From: Qipengyuania gaetbuli
Lineage (GTDB): Bacteria > Pseudomonadota > Alphaproteobacteria > Sphingomonadales > Sphingomonadaceae
DNA: 64,000 nucleotides
Assembly: GCF_020524765.1 (NCBI RefSeq)
Contig: NZ_JAIVLR010000003.1
Location: 62,001 to 126,000, forward strand
Direction of reading: 5' to 3'
This document shows positions 29,131 through 39,646 of the stretch, piece by piece (the stretch's first letter is position 1; each line of letters begins with the position of its first letter). The position numbers and the translations under genes were made by a program. The notes beneath the pieces were generated by a model, which was not told the DNA's origin, did not search any database, and was given only the letters and a program-made list of their open reading frames with translations.

Positions 29131-31271
29131 TGGGCCTGTTTTCGAAACGACGCGGGATTTCAGGACGTCCGAAAGACCTCGTCAGCCAGACCACGCTCGA
29201 CAATGCCTTTGACCGGCGCACCTTTGTCGTCGCTGCCGGAATGGGCGGGCTCGGCACGATCCTTGCCGGCCGTATGGCCTATATCGCCATTGCCGAGAAC
29301 GAGCGCTGGGTGCTGGAATCGGAAAGCAACAGGGTCAACTTGTCGCTCATCCCGCCGCGGCGCGGCTGGATCCTCGATCGCAACGGCGCGCCGCTCGCAT
29401 CCAACCGTGCCGACTTCCGCGTGGACGTCATCCCCGACCGGATGAAGGATGCGCAGAAGACCATCGATGCGCTGGCCGATATCCTCGACCTCGAAGCGAC
29501 CACCGTCGCCGACATCACCAAGCGGATCGACGATGCGCGCGGCTTCCAGCCCGTGGAGGTCGCAACCGGGCTCGATTACGACCAGTTCGCTGCGATCAGC
29601 GTGCGCCTGCCGGACCTGCCGGGCGTGGTCCCGCAGCGCGGTTTCTCCCGTTTCTATCCGACCGGCCCGAGCGTCGGGCATCTCATCGGCTATGTTGGCC
29701 CCGCCTCTGCCGAGGAATACGAAGAGAACCCCGACCCCATCCTGATCACGCCCGGCTACAAGATCGGCAAGGACGGGCTGGAAAAGCAGTTCGAACAGGA
29801 ATTGCGCGGACAGCCCGGCGCCCGCCGCGTCGAAGTGACCGCATCGGGCCGCATCGTGCGTGACCTGGAAACCCGCGAGGACGTACAGGGAGATCCCATT
29901 CGCCTGACGATCGACGGTCCGTTGCAGGACTATGCCGCGCGCCGGATCGGCCTTGAAAGCGGCTCTGTCGTCGTAATGGATTGCGAGACTGGCGACCTGC
30001 TTTGCATGGCCTCCATGCCCAGCTTCGATCCGAACAGTTTTTCCGCCGGTATCGGCCGCGTCGAATATTCGATGCTGCGCGATGATGAACGCGTGCCGCT
30101 GCGCAACAAGGTATTGAAGGGACTCTATCCGCCCGGATCGACCGTCAAGCCGATGGTCTCGATGGCGTTCCTCAAGGAAGGCCTCGACCCGGACGAGACC
30201 GTGTTCTGCGGCGGCGGCCTCAGGGTCGGCAACCGCGTGTTCCGCTGCTGGAAACGCGGCGGCCACGGCACGGTCAACATGGCCAAGGGCATCTACCAGT
30301 CCTGCGACGTCTATTATTACCACTTCGCCCAGCGCATCGGCATGGACCCGATCGCCGCGATGGCGAAGCGGTGCGGCATGGGCCAGCAATTCGAGCTACC
30401 CGTAACCAGCCAGTTCTATGGCACGGTGCCGGACCCGGCTTGGAAAATGCAGAAATACGGGCGCGAATGGGCAGCCTTCGATACCGTGAACGCGACCATC
30501 GGCCAGGGGTACATGCTGTCGAACCCGCTGCAGCTGGCAGTGATGAGCGCGCGCCTTGCGACGGGTCGCCATGTCGAGCCAAGGCTCGTTTCGACCACGC
30601 CGGTAAAGGGTTTCGAGCAGGTCGATTTCCCTGAAGAGCATGTGAAATACGTACGTCAGGCGATGAGCGACGTGGTCAACGGCCCCGGCACTGCGGGGCG
30701 AGGTCGCCTGCCCTTCGACGACATCCTGATGGCCGGCAAGACCGGGACTGCGCAAGTCGTCGGCCTCAACCTGTCGGACGGCAAGAGCGGCCCGTGGAAG
30801 TACCGTGACCACGGCCTTTTTATTTTCTTCGCCCCCTTCGACAAGCCGAAGTACGCCGGCGCTGTCGTGATCGAGCACGGCGGCGGCTCGGGTGCCGCCT
30901 ACCCGATCGCACGCGACGTGATGACCTTCCTGTTCGATCCAGCGAAGGGCATGGACGCCCTTCGCGCGCTCGAAAGCCAGTGGGGCGGCACAGCGCAGCA
31001 GCGTCTTGATGCGAAATACCGCGCCTATGCGATGGCAGCGGGCGAGGCAGTCGAGCCGGTCCCCGCCCGCGACGAGGAAATCTTCGACAAGGTCGAGGCC
31101 GAGGCCCGCGTCGCCGCACGTCAGCCCGAAACGATCGCCAACGAATCTGTCCAGCCCCGTGTCGACACGTCCGAAAGCGAACGGAGCCCGCCTCCCAGCG
31201 CGGTGCCCTCCCCGGTGCCCAGTCCCACGGCGTCACCAGCGGCTGCGCCCGCAACTGGCCCGACACAATGA
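29130..31271 (+). CDS. mrdA: Penicillin-binding protein 2 (elongasome transpeptidase)
   Basis: PBP2 is the monofunctional class B transpeptidase of side-wall growth and works with the RodA polymerase. The 713 residues hold one N-terminal membrane helix, the dimerisation/pedestal region (PPRRGWILDRNGAPLA), and the transpeptidase domain with the active-site GSTVKP (Ser about 337), the SCD tripeptide and KTGTAQV (about 537). A disordered Pro/Ser-rich tail (about 675-713) is longer than in E. coli PBP2. The frame is open further upstream within mreD, but ATG 29130 overlaps the mreD stop. Confidence 0.96.
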   Translation: MGLFSKRRGISGRPKDLVSQTTLDNAFDRRTFVVAAGMGGLGTILAGRMAYIAIAENERWVLESESNRVNLSLIPPRRGWILDRNGAPLASNRADFRVDVIPDRMKDAQKTIDALADILDLEATTVADITKRIDDARGFQPVEVATGLDYDQFAAISVRLPDLPGVVPQRGFSRFYPTGPSVGHLIGYVGPASAEEYEENPDPILITPGYKIGKDGLEKQFEQELRGQPGARRVEVTASGRIVRDLETREDVQGDPIRLTIDGPLQDYAARRIGLESGSVVVMDCETGDLLCMASMPSFDPNSFSAGIGRVEYSMLRDDERVPLRNKVLKGLYPPGSTVKPMVSMAFLKEGLDPDETVFCGGGLRVGNRVFRCWKRGGHGTVNMAKGIYQSCDVYYYHFAQRIGMDPIAAMAKRCGMGQQFELPVTSQFYGTVPDPAWKMQKYGREWAAFDTVNATIGQGYMLSNPLQLAVMSARLATGRHVEPRLVSTTPVKGFEQVDFPEEHVKYVRQAMSDVVNGPGTAGRGRLPFDDILMAGKTGTAQVVGLNLSDGKSGPWKYRDHGLFIFFAPFDKPKYAGAVVIEHGGGSGAAYPIARDVMTFLFDPAKGMDALRALESQWGGTAQQRLDAKYRAYAMAAGEAVEPVPARDEEIFDKVEAEARVAARQPETIANESVQPRVDTSESERSPPPSAVPSPVPSPTASPAAAPATGPTQ

Positions 31272-32386
31272 CGAGTATCGTCCCCGCCCCCGTCGCGCGG
31301 CAGCCGTGGATGATGCTGTTCCCGCTGGTCGGCCTCATCGCATTCGGCGCACTGGTGCTGACCTCGGCAGCAGCGGGCGATTTTTCGCGCTACGCGGAAT
31401 CACACCTCATCCGCTTTGCCATCTTCCTGACCATGGCGATCGTGATCTCGCGGTTCTCCAAGGACCTCGTCACCTTCTTCGCCTACCCCGGCTATATCGT
31501 GATCCTGCTGCTACTGATGGCGGTAGAGATCATGGGTACACTCGGTGGGGGAAGCCAGCGATGGCTCGAAGTCGGACCGATCCGCATCCAGCCCTCGGAA
31601 CTCATGAAACCGGCTGTCGTCGTGGCACTCGCCCGCTTCTACGACACGCTTCCGGTGGGCATGGTGCCGACGTGGCGCGCGTTGATACCGGCAGGCGCGC
31701 TTATCATTTTCCCCATGGCCTTCGTGCTCCTGCAGCCCGACCTCGGTACGTCACTTGCGATCGGATTTGGCGGTGGACTCGTGATGTTTTTCGCAGGGCT
31801 GCCACTGCGCTGGTTCCTGATGGCGGGGGCTGCGGGCCTGGCCGCCATCCCGTTCGCGTTCTTCTTCGCGCTGAAGCCCTACCAGCAGGACCGCGTCACG
31901 ACCTTCCTCGATCCGGAAAGCGACCCGCTGGGCGAAGGGTACCAGATCACCCAGTCAAAGATCGCCATCGGTTCCGGGGGCCTCACCGGAAAGGGCTTCA
32001 ACGAAGGTTCGCAGAGCCACCTCAATTACCTGCCGGAACCGCATACCGATTTCGTATTCGCGACCATGGCCGAAGAATGGGGGCTCATGGGCGGGCTTTT
32101 CGTCATGGGTTGCTTTGCGCTCATCCTGGGCTGGGGCTTCAAGGTGGCGCGGGAAAGTACGGACAGGTTGGGCAAATTGCTCGCAGCCGGCATGACCGCC
32201 ACAATCTTCTTCTTCGTCGCCATCAATCTCATGATGGTTATGGGCTTTGCGCCGGTGGTCGGTATTCCGCTGCCTTTCGTGAGCCATGGCGGCAGTTCGA
32301 TGATGACCAACATGATCTGCATCGGAGTGCTGATGATGGTCAATCGGTGGAACCGGAACGCCCCTCGCCGCGGCCTTTTGTCGTGA
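31268..32386 (+). CDS. rodA: Peptidoglycan polymerase RodA
   Basis: A SEDS-family glycosyltransferase that polymerises lipid II with PBP2. The 372 residues give about ten membrane helices. Conserved sites include GGGSQRWLEVGPIRIQPSEL, LLQPDLGTSL and the C-terminal GFAPVVGIPLPFVSHGGSSM. The start ATG overlaps the mrdA stop (ATGA). It is the last gene of the cell-shape operon; the tRNA promoter follows. Confidence 0.96.
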   Translation: MTSIVPAPVARQPWMMLFPLVGLIAFGALVLTSAAAGDFSRYAESHLIRFAIFLTMAIVISRFSKDLVTFFAYPGYIVILLLLMAVEIMGTLGGGSQRWLEVGPIRIQPSELMKPAVVVALARFYDTLPVGMVPTWRALIPAGALIIFPMAFVLLQPDLGTSLAIGFGGGLVMFFAGLPLRWFLMAGAAGLAAIPFAFFFALKPYQQDRVTTFLDPESDPLGEGYQITQSKIAIGSGGLTGKGFNEGSQSHLNYLPEPHTDFVFATMAEEWGLMGGLFVMGCFALILGWGFKVARESTDRLGKLLAAGMTATIFFFVAINLMMVMGFAPVVGIPLPFVSHGGSSMMTNMICIGVLMMVNRWNRNAPRRGLLS

Positions 32387-32400
32387 GTGCGTTTTAGCCC

Positions 32401-32428
32401 TTTCAATCCGCGAAGCACCCGCTATATG
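32401..32428 (+). promoter_or_regulatory. Promoter for tRNA-Lys
   Basis: TTTCAA (32401-32406), 16 bp, TATATG (32423-32428), about 65 bp before the mature tRNA. The spacing matches the rplY promoter. Confidence 0.55.
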
Positions 32429-32493
32429 AGCGCCTCCCCCGAGTCGGGGACCACCCGCACCACCGGGTCGGAACGCGGCAAGATCGCGAGAGT

Positions 32494-32569
<76 letters not shown>

Positions 32570-32612
32570 TTTCCTCACAATTTGAAAGCGTTACCCCTTC
32601 CTGGGGGCATCC

Positions 32613-32663
32613 TGTCATGTCGTGATGTGACATCGTGCTTGGCTATCACATTTTGATGTGATA
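32613..32663 (+). promoter_or_regulatory. Palindromic operator region in front of ribB
   Basis: A perfect 8-bp dyad, TATCACATTTTGATGTGATA (32644-32663), ends 11 bp before the ribB ATG. A second, weaker dyad (TGTCA at 32613, TGACA at 32628) lies upstream. Both contain TGATGTGA(C/T)A, at 32623 and 32654, 31 bp or about three helical turns apart. No FMN riboswitch sequence is seen. Binding by the HTH domain of RibB itself is a hypothesis. Confidence 0.55.
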
Positions 32664-32674
32664 CCTGGCCGCCT

Positions 32675-33913
32675 ATGAACACAATCGAAAAAGTTCGCAC
32701 GCTCGTCTCGCAAGGCCTCATGACCCGCGCCGGGCTTGCCCGCGCTGCCGGGCTCCATGCCAACACCTTGCGCGATTGCGCTGAGGACAGCTGGAACCCC
32801 ACTGCCGACACGCTCAGCAAGCTCGAAGCGTTCCTCGAAGCGAATGACGAAACGCCGGTGATTGTCGGGGCCGAAGAGATCATCGACGAGGCCCGCAACG
32901 GCCGGATGTTCATCCTGGTCGACGACGAGGACCGCGAAAACGAAGGCGACCTCATCATTCCCGCCCAGATGGCGACCCCCAACGCCATCAACTTCATGGC
33001 CACCCACGGCCGGGGCCTGATCTGCCTCGCACTCGACCGCAAGCGGGTCGATGCGCTTGGCCTCCAGCCCATGAGCCGCGACAATCGCGAGAGCATGCAA
33101 ACGGCCTTCACCACCTCGATCGAGGCCAAGGAAGGCGTCACCACCGGCATCAGCGCCGCCGACCGTTCGCGCACGGTCTCCGTCGCCATCGACAGCACCA
33201 AGGGGCCCGAGGACATCGTCACCCCGGGCCATGTCTTCCCCCTCGCCGCGCGCGACGGCGGCGTGCTGGTGCGCGCCGGCCATACCGAGGCTGCAGTCGA
33301 TATCTCGCGCCTTGCCGGCCTCAATCCTTCGGGCGTCATCTGCGAGATCATGAACGAGGACGGGACCATGTCGCGCCTCGATGACCTCGTCGTTTTCGCG
33401 CGCAAGCACGACATGAAGATCGGCACCATCCGCGACCTGATCGAATACCGCATGCGTCACGATCACCTGGTCGAGCGGATTACCGAAGACAGCTTCGAAT
33501 CCGACTACGGCGGCACCTGGCGGATGATGACCTACCGCAACAAGGTCGACGGCAGCGAAAGCTACGTCCTCCAGAAGGGCGAGGTGAAGGAAGGCCAGCC
33601 CACCCTCACCCGCGTCCACCCGATCTCCATCTTCGACGATGTGCTGGGCAAGCCCGGCCCCCGCAAGCGCACCCTCCAGCGCGCGATGCAGGCGGTGGGT
33701 GAACACGGTTCGGGCGTGATCGTCATCATCACCGGCCGCCCGGCCACCGGCTATGGCGAGAGCGAGGCCCAGCGTAACGTCGGCATCGGTTCGCAGATCC
33801 TTGCCGACCTGGGTGTCGAGGACATGATCCTGCTCAGCAATTCACAGCCCAATGTCGTCGCGATCGAAGGCTACGGCCTCAACATCGTCGATCACCTTCC
33901 CATTCCGGAGTAA
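32675..33913 (+). CDS. ribB: HTH-RibB-degenerate RibA fusion (3,4-dihydroxy-2-butanone 4-phosphate synthase)
   Basis: RibB converts ribulose 5-phosphate to the four-carbon precursor of riboflavin. The 412-residue chain has three parts. Residues 1-58 resemble an XRE-type helix-turn-helix (TRAGLARAAGLHANTLRDCAE, then PTADTLSKLEAFL). Residues about 62-265 are the DHBP synthase domain with DDEDRENEGDL, THGRGLICLAL and RAGHTEAAVD. Residues about 270-412 align with GTP cyclohydrolase II (ending EGYGLNIVDHLPIPE) but contain no cysteine, so the zinc site is gone and a separate RibA must exist. ribH follows. No ribosome site precedes the ATG, so translation may be leaderless. Confidence 0.9.
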   Translation: MNTIEKVRTLVSQGLMTRAGLARAAGLHANTLRDCAEDSWNPTADTLSKLEAFLEANDETPVIVGAEEIIDEARNGRMFILVDDEDRENEGDLIIPAQMATPNAINFMATHGRGLICLALDRKRVDALGLQPMSRDNRESMQTAFTTSIEAKEGVTTGISAADRSRTVSVAIDSTKGPEDIVTPGHVFPLAARDGGVLVRAGHTEAAVDISRLAGLNPSGVICEIMNEDGTMSRLDDLVVFARKHDMKIGTIRDLIEYRMRHDHLVERITEDSFESDYGGTWRMMTYRNKVDGSESYVLQKGEVKEGQPTLTRVHPISIFDDVLGKPGPRKRTLQRAMQAVGEHGSGVIVIITGRPATGYGESEAQRNVGIGSQILADLGVEDMILLSNSQPNVVAIEGYGLNIVDHLPIPE

Positions 33914-33919
33914 CCACGC

Positions 33920-34342
33920 ATGGCAAACTTCCTCATCGTCGAAGCGCGCTTCTACGACCACTTGAACGACATGCTGGTTGCCGGCGCCCGCGCCGCACTG
34001 GAAGCCGAAGGCCATAGCGTCGATGTACTGACCGTGCCCGGCGCGCTCGAAGTGCCCGGTGCGATTGCCATGGCAGCAGAACGCGGCCGCTACGACGGCT
34101 TCGTTGCCATCGGCGTCGTCATTCGCGGCGAAACCTATCACTTCGAGATCGTCGCCGGCGAAAGCGCGCGCGGCATCATGGCGCTGACCATGGACGGCAT
34201 CGCCATCGGCAATGGCATCCTGACTGTCGAGAATGAGGAACAGGCCATCGTCCGCGCCGATCCGAAGCAGAAGGACAAGGGCGGCGAAGCGGCCAAGGCT
34301 GCGCTAGCCCTGCTCGACCTCCAGTCCCGCTTCGGGGCCTAG
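33920..34342 (+). CDS. ribH: 6,7-dimethyl-8-ribityllumazine synthase
   Basis: Lumazine synthase condenses the RibB product with the pyrimidine intermediate in the penultimate riboflavin step. The 140-residue protein is on the short side and shows [35 protein letters not shown], and the active-site [23 protein letters not shown] with its catalytic His. It starts six bases after ribB and so is co-transcribed. Its TAG shares CTAG with the stop of the facing gene. Confidence 0.95.
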   Translation: MANFLIVEARFYDHLNDMLVAGARAALEAEGHSVDVLTVPGALEVPGAIAMAAERGRYDGFVAIGVVIRGETYHFEIVAGESARGIMALTMDGIAIGNGILTVENEEQAIVRADPKQKDKGGEAAKAALALLDLQSRFGA

Positions 34343-35430
34343 TCCGCCCCGTCGAGAAAACTGCTGAGCCCCAGGGGCGCGAAAGGCCCCAGGATAAGCT
34401 GTTCGAAGACACCGATCCCTTCACGCCCGTCGCTGCCGGTCACGCGCACCGGTATCTGGACGTGGAGGTTTTCCGGCGAAAGCGGATCGAGGGCAGCAAG
34501 GTCGATGTCCTCCCGCTCCACACGCAGCGGCCCGTGGTGCATACCGTGTCCCCATACCGGATGGGTGTAGCCGAGGCCGCGCATCTGGAACCGGCCCAGC
34601 GGTTCGAAGCTCACCTGCTCCGGCGCGCCCTTCAGCGCGAGCGACAGGGTCCCGCCCGATGGCCAACGCGTGCCCGCCGTCAGGCGCGTGCGCATGCTGC
34701 CGTGTCCTTCCGCGATATCCTGCGCATCTGCCCCGTCTGGCGCCCAGGCAGCGCGCGTGTTCCAGGCGTCGCCCATCTCGTCGTTGTTGACGTGGAAGAA
34801 CAGGCTGCCGTCACCGAAGTTGACCGGCGTCCATTGCCAGAAGAACCCCGACAGGTCGTGCCCGGGGATGGCCTGTGGGTCACGCTGGCCAACTGGACGG
34901 ATGCCCCAGCTGCGGTCGCGCGTTCCGGCGGTTCCTTCCGCAATCGCGTGGCGTTCTCCATCGAGGGATATCCAGCCCCGGCAGTGACCGTTCTGGGTCA
35001 TGCGCGTGTAATCCATGAAAGCACGCGGGCCGAGGCGGCGGATGAAACGCGGCTCCTCGATCGGGAAGGCGCGACCGGTGAAAGTGAATTCTGCGGAGAT
35101 TCCGTCGGTTTCCTCGACCGTGACCTTCAACGCGTGGAGCGGCTCGACCACCTCGATCGAAATGGGGCCGCAGCGCAGCGCCATGCGTTCCATCTGCATC
35201 TCGGCACTGGCATGGATGCAGTACTGCACGTCGCCGCGGATGAAGCTGAAATGGGCATCCACGATATCGAGGTGCGGATAGATGCCGAAGGCGCAGGCGA
35301 AGAAGCCGCTGCCGTCGGGCGCATAGCCGTTGAAGAAATAGCGGTCGTAGAAATTCCGGTCGGTGCCGGAATAGGCGATCGGTTCCGGTGTCTGGTGGAC
35401 CGGAAACTCGTCCCCGCGTGAAAGGACCAT
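34339..35430 (-). CDS. Lipocalin-like (CrtC/AttH-type) protein of unknown function
   Basis: A 363-residue cytoplasmic-looking protein without signal peptide or membrane helix. It is beta-rich with many aromatic residues ([26 protein letters not shown] near the N-terminus, and [25 protein letters not shown] mid-chain) and [21 protein letters not shown] near the end. This resembles the two-barrel CrtC/AttH lipocalin-like proteins that hydrate or bind lipophilic substrates; the assignment is tentative. Its ATG shares a base with the stop of the phosphotransferase upstream, so the two are coupled. Confidence 0.68.
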   Translation of the reverse strand: MVLSRGDEFPVHQTPEPIAYSGTDRNFYDRYFFNGYAPDGSGFFACAFGIYPHLDIVDAHFSFIRGDVQYCIHASAEMQMERMALRCGPISIEVVEPLHALKVTVEETDGISAEFTFTGRAFPIEEPRFIRRLGPRAFMDYTRMTQNGHCRGWISLDGERHAIAEGTAGTRDRSWGIRPVGQRDPQAIPGHDLSGFFWQWTPVNFGDGSLFFHVNNDEMGDAWNTRAAWAPDGADAQDIAEGHGSMRTRLTAGTRWPSGGTLSLALKGAPEQVSFEPLGRFQMRGLGYTHPVWGHGMHHGPLRVEREDIDLAALDPLSPENLHVQIPVRVTGSDGREGIGVFEQLILGPFAPLGLSSFLDGAD

Positions 35431-36488
35431 CAGTGTGCCTCCTTCATAGCGCCGATACTGTCATGCTTCAGGGCCAGCGCACAGGCCCCGCGGGCCATCG
35501 ACAGGAAATTTGCGTCGCCGCGCTCGGTCCGTTCGACGAAAGCGGCGCTGAAAACAGCGGTCGACAGGCCGTGCAGAATGCCTCTGCGGTAATCGCCGTG
35601 GATACCTGCACGGGTAAGCGACACCCCGCGCCTCTCCATTTCCGCCAGATAGAGATCGAGCAGTTCGTCCTCATGGGCGAGCCCGAGAGGACCGATACCG
35701 CAGCCCAGGAAATAGCCGATGTCCGTCATGGCCATGCCGGGTGCTACGGTTTGCCAGTCGAGAATGGCTACGGGTTCAGCCCCACCGCGGATATCGAAAA
35801 GCATGTTATCGAGGCGGAAGTCACCGTGGATCAGGCACTGGTGCCGATGCTCCTGGTGTATTTGCGAGCCGTAAACCTCGGCGAACTCCTCGCACACGGT
35901 CATGAACTCGGGCTCCAGGGTGTCCTTGTACCTCTCGCGGAAGATGGCTTGTGCATGCGGGTACATCAAAGCCACGCGCTCGGCGACGGCGGGCGAAGGG
36001 ACGATCCATTCGGCCTCGATTATCGAAGCCTTGCCCCAACTGGGCGCGTGGATTGCTGCGGCCTGGCGAATTGCCGCGCGTGCATCGTCAAGCGTGCAAC
36101 CGGCGATCTGGTCTCCTTGCCGCGCAGGACCGAGATCCTCGAAAATCAGGCAGAACCGGTGGCCTTCCTCGCAGGTGGCGGCAAAGTGGACTTGCGGCAC
36201 GCGGACATCGAGCTGGGGTGCGACATCGCGGTAGAACAGCACTTCCTTGCGATAGAGCCCGAACATCGCGGCGGTTTCGCGGCTGGTGGCATCGGCTGCG
36301 GGGAACTTGCCCGCCAGTGTCGCAGGGGTCGACGCACCAACCTCGGGCCCTTGCAGCGTGAAGCGAACGCTGTCGCCTACCTGTCCAGTGCCGATGGGCT
36401 TCCACGAGACACCGGTTATCTCCGAACCGAGCATCGCGGACAGCCATGGCGCCGTCACTTCATCCGGATGGACCGGGAATTCTCCCAT
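35430..36488 (-). CDS. Aminoglycoside-phosphotransferase-like kinase family protein
   Basis: A 352-residue APH/choline-kinase-fold protein. The catalytic loop CLIHGDFRLDNMLFD carries the Brenner-type HxDxxxxN motif, and AILDWQTVAPG is the DFG-like metal site. The acyl-CoA dehydrogenase 10/11-type APH family in Sphingomonadales is the closest match. Members often act on small lipophilic or hydroxyl substrates rather than antibiotics, so resistance should not be inferred. GGGGAGAGGAAGGAATT precedes the ATG. It is first in the pair with the lipocalin-like gene. Confidence 0.85.
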   Translation of the reverse strand: MGEFPVHPDEVTAPWLSAMLGSEITGVSWKPIGTGQVGDSVRFTLQGPEVGASTPATLAGKFPAADATSRETAAMFGLYRKEVLFYRDVAPQLDVRVPQVHFAATCEEGHRFCLIFEDLGPARQGDQIAGCTLDDARAAIRQAAAIHAPSWGKASIIEAEWIVPSPAVAERVALMYPHAQAIFRERYKDTLEPEFMTVCEEFAEVYGSQIHQEHRHQCLIHGDFRLDNMLFDIRGGAEPVAILDWQTVAPGMAMTDIGYFLGCGIGPLGLAHEDELLDLYLAEMERRGVSLTRAGIHGDYRRGILHGLSTAVFSAAFVERTERGDANFLSMARGACALALKHDSIGAMKEAH

Positions 36489-36574
36489 GCAATTCCTTCC
36501 TCTCCCCTAGGTAGAGAAGGCTAGCCACCGGAAAAGAACATGGCAATCGAAGCGCGTTATCGGTTGCGGACAGA

Positions 36575-38133
<1,559 letters not shown>

Positions 38134-38183
38134 TCATGCCTGATACCCGGGATGAATAGGTATTTGACGGGAAGGACAGGCTG

Positions 38184-38825
38184 ATGGCCGCAGACAAGAA
38201 GACGACCGGTTCGAAGAAACGAACCACCACCGCACAGCAGAAATCAACCACCCGGAAGAAGCCCGTGAAAACGGTAGCCAAGAAGGGTGCAGCAAAGGAG
38301 AAGGCGCCCGTGACCAACACCGCCACCGATAACAACGACACCACCTCCGGTACCGCGCACCGCGCCGAAGCGAAGAGCCGGTTCAACGCCGCTCTCGAAG
38401 AAGCCAAGGCCGGTGCCGCCGCACTTCGCGCCGAAGGCAAGGAACGCGCCGCCGCCTACCGCGGCCAGGCCAAGGGCAAGGGCGAAGACTGGGTCGCCGA
38501 AGCCAAGACCTACGGCACCGAAGCCCGCGTCAAGGGCAAGGAACTCGCCACCGAAGGCAAGGTGAAGACCAGCGAGGGCCTGCGTGCCCTCAGCCGCACG
38601 ATTAGCGACAATGCCTACCAGGTCGATGAGAAGCTTGGCTCGAAGTACGGCGAGTACGCCCGCACCGCGTCCAAGTCGCTCGACGACTACGCCGGCAAGC
38701 TCGACGACAAGAGCGTCGACGACCTCGTCGAGGACGGCCGCCAATTCGTCCGCAAGAGCCCGGGACTGGCCATCGGTATTGCAGCCGCTGCCGGTTTCAT
38801 GCTTTCTCGCCTCTTCCGTCGCTGA
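38184..38825 (+). CDS. YqjD/ElaB-like (DUF883-type) tail-anchored protein
   Basis: A 213-residue protein with a Lys/Thr-rich disordered N-terminus (1-55), a long charged helical region rich in Ala, Glu and Lys (60-175) and a C-terminal membrane anchor (FVRKSPGLAIGIAAAAGFMLSRLFRR). This is the layout of E. coli YqjD/ElaB, stationary-phase inner-membrane proteins that bind inactive ribosomes. It heads a four-gene run equivalent to yqjD-yqjE-yqjK plus one more. An exact EcfG promoter stands upstream, mirroring RpoS control of yqjD in E. coli. Ribosome binding here is inferred only. Confidence 0.78.
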   Translation: MAADKKTTGSKKRTTTAQQKSTTRKKPVKTVAKKGAAKEKAPVTNTATDNNDTTSGTAHRAEAKSRFNAALEEAKAGAAALRAEGKERAAAYRGQAKGKGEDWVAEAKTYGTEARVKGKELATEGKVKTSEGLRALSRTISDNAYQVDEKLGSKYGEYARTASKSLDDYAGKLDDKSVDDLVEDGRQFVRKSPGLAIGIAAAAGFMLSRLFRR

Positions 38826-38846
38826 TCAGTGACAAGAGGGGGCTCG

Positions 38847-39278
38847 ATGCTGGAAGAACAAGAGCGCGATGAAGCGCCGTACAACGGGCCGGTCGACCTG
38901 CCCGACAGTTACGAGCCTGATGAGGACGACCAGGAACCGCACGGTCCGTCGCTGACGGACGACATCATGGCCCTGCTCGAAGACGGCAGGACCTATGCCG
39001 AGGCCGAAATGGCCTACCAGAAGAGCCGTGCGGGCTTTGCCGCAAACCGTTTCAAGGGCGCCATTGCTTTCGGGCTTGGCGCCTTTGGCGTCTTGCACCT
39101 CGCACTGATTGCCATGACGGTAGGTCTCGTTATCGCGCTGGTACCGCTGGTCGGGCCGTGGATTGCCACCGCTATCGTGACCGCCGCGCTGATCGGACTC
39201 GGGCTGTTGTTCCTCAGCCTGCTGAAGACCCGCCTTGATGAAATCCGCGATGCATTTTCGGACAATGGCGATGAGTGA
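38847..39278 (+). CDS. YqjE-like phage-holin-superfamily (DUF1469) membrane protein
   Basis: A 143-residue protein with an acidic N-terminus (about 1-45) and two long hydrophobic helices (about 80-103 and 108-130) joined by a Pro-Leu-Val-Gly turn: the YqjE/holin III superfamily pattern. GTG 38829 is possible, but ATG 38847 has AGGGGG five bases upstream. Its position after the YqjD-like gene matches the E. coli yqjDE order. It overlaps the next gene by eight bases. Confidence 0.8.
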   Translation: MLEEQERDEAPYNGPVDLPDSYEPDEDDQEPHGPSLTDDIMALLEDGRTYAEAEMAYQKSRAGFAANRFKGAIAFGLGAFGVLHLALIAMTVGLVIALVPLVGPWIATAIVTAALIGLGLLFLSLLKTRLDEIRDAFSDNGDE

Positions 39279-39585
39279 TCGCAAGACCCGGATGTTGGCC
39301 GACCGCCACCTGCGCGATTCCGCGCGCGCGCTCGTTGAAGCCGATATCGAGAACCTGAAGGTCGGCTTCAACCAGAAGTCGCTGGGAGAACGCGCCTTCG
39401 ACCGCGTTCGTGAAGGGGCGATCGACGTCTACGAAGAAGCGGTCGATGTCGCTGAAAACAACAAGGGCGCCCTCGCCGCCCTGCTCGCTGCCGTCATCGT
39501 GTGGTTCGCGCGCAACCCGCTGCTGTCCTTGCTCGGGCTTGGCGAGGAAGAAGAGGACGAAGAGTCCCTCGAAGACGACGAATAG
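39271..39585 (+). CDS. Small acidic-tailed membrane protein of the yqjDEK-like cluster
   Basis: A 104-residue protein. A charged amphipathic N-terminal half (MSDRKTRMLADRHLRDSARALVE) leads to one hydrophobic segment (about 66-86, GALAALLAAVIVWFARNPLLS), and the end is strongly acidic (EEEEDEESLEDDE). I recognise no family, but place and size resemble YqjK-type partners. ATG 39271 lies inside the end of the previous gene, so translation is coupled. ATG 39265 is an alternative two codons earlier. Confidence 0.72.
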   Translation: MSDRKTRMLADRHLRDSARALVEADIENLKVGFNQKSLGERAFDRVREGAIDVYEEAVDVAENNKGALAALLAAVIVWFARNPLLSLLGLGEEEEDEESLEDDE

Positions 39586-39587
39586 AC

Positions 39588-39613
39588 GGAACGGCCCCGC
39601 AGGCTGAACCGTT
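39588..39613 (+). promoter_or_regulatory. EcfG-type promoter before the fourth cluster gene
   Basis: GGAAC (39588-39592), 17 bp, CGTT (39610-39613). It begins just after the previous stop, and ATG 39647 is 33 bp downstream, so this gene can be induced on its own as well as by read-through. Confidence 0.65.
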
Positions 39614-39646
39614 GGTTCGATGCACACCAGATTTCGGAGAAACCCC

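Noticed and set aside
32570..32674. FMN riboswitch before ribB
   Set aside because: None of the conserved RFN-element sequence blocks could be found. The leader instead holds palindromes.
35430..36488. Aminoglycoside resistance gene
   Set aside because: The kinase fold is shared by many non-resistance families; its coupling with a lipocalin-like gene points to metabolism.
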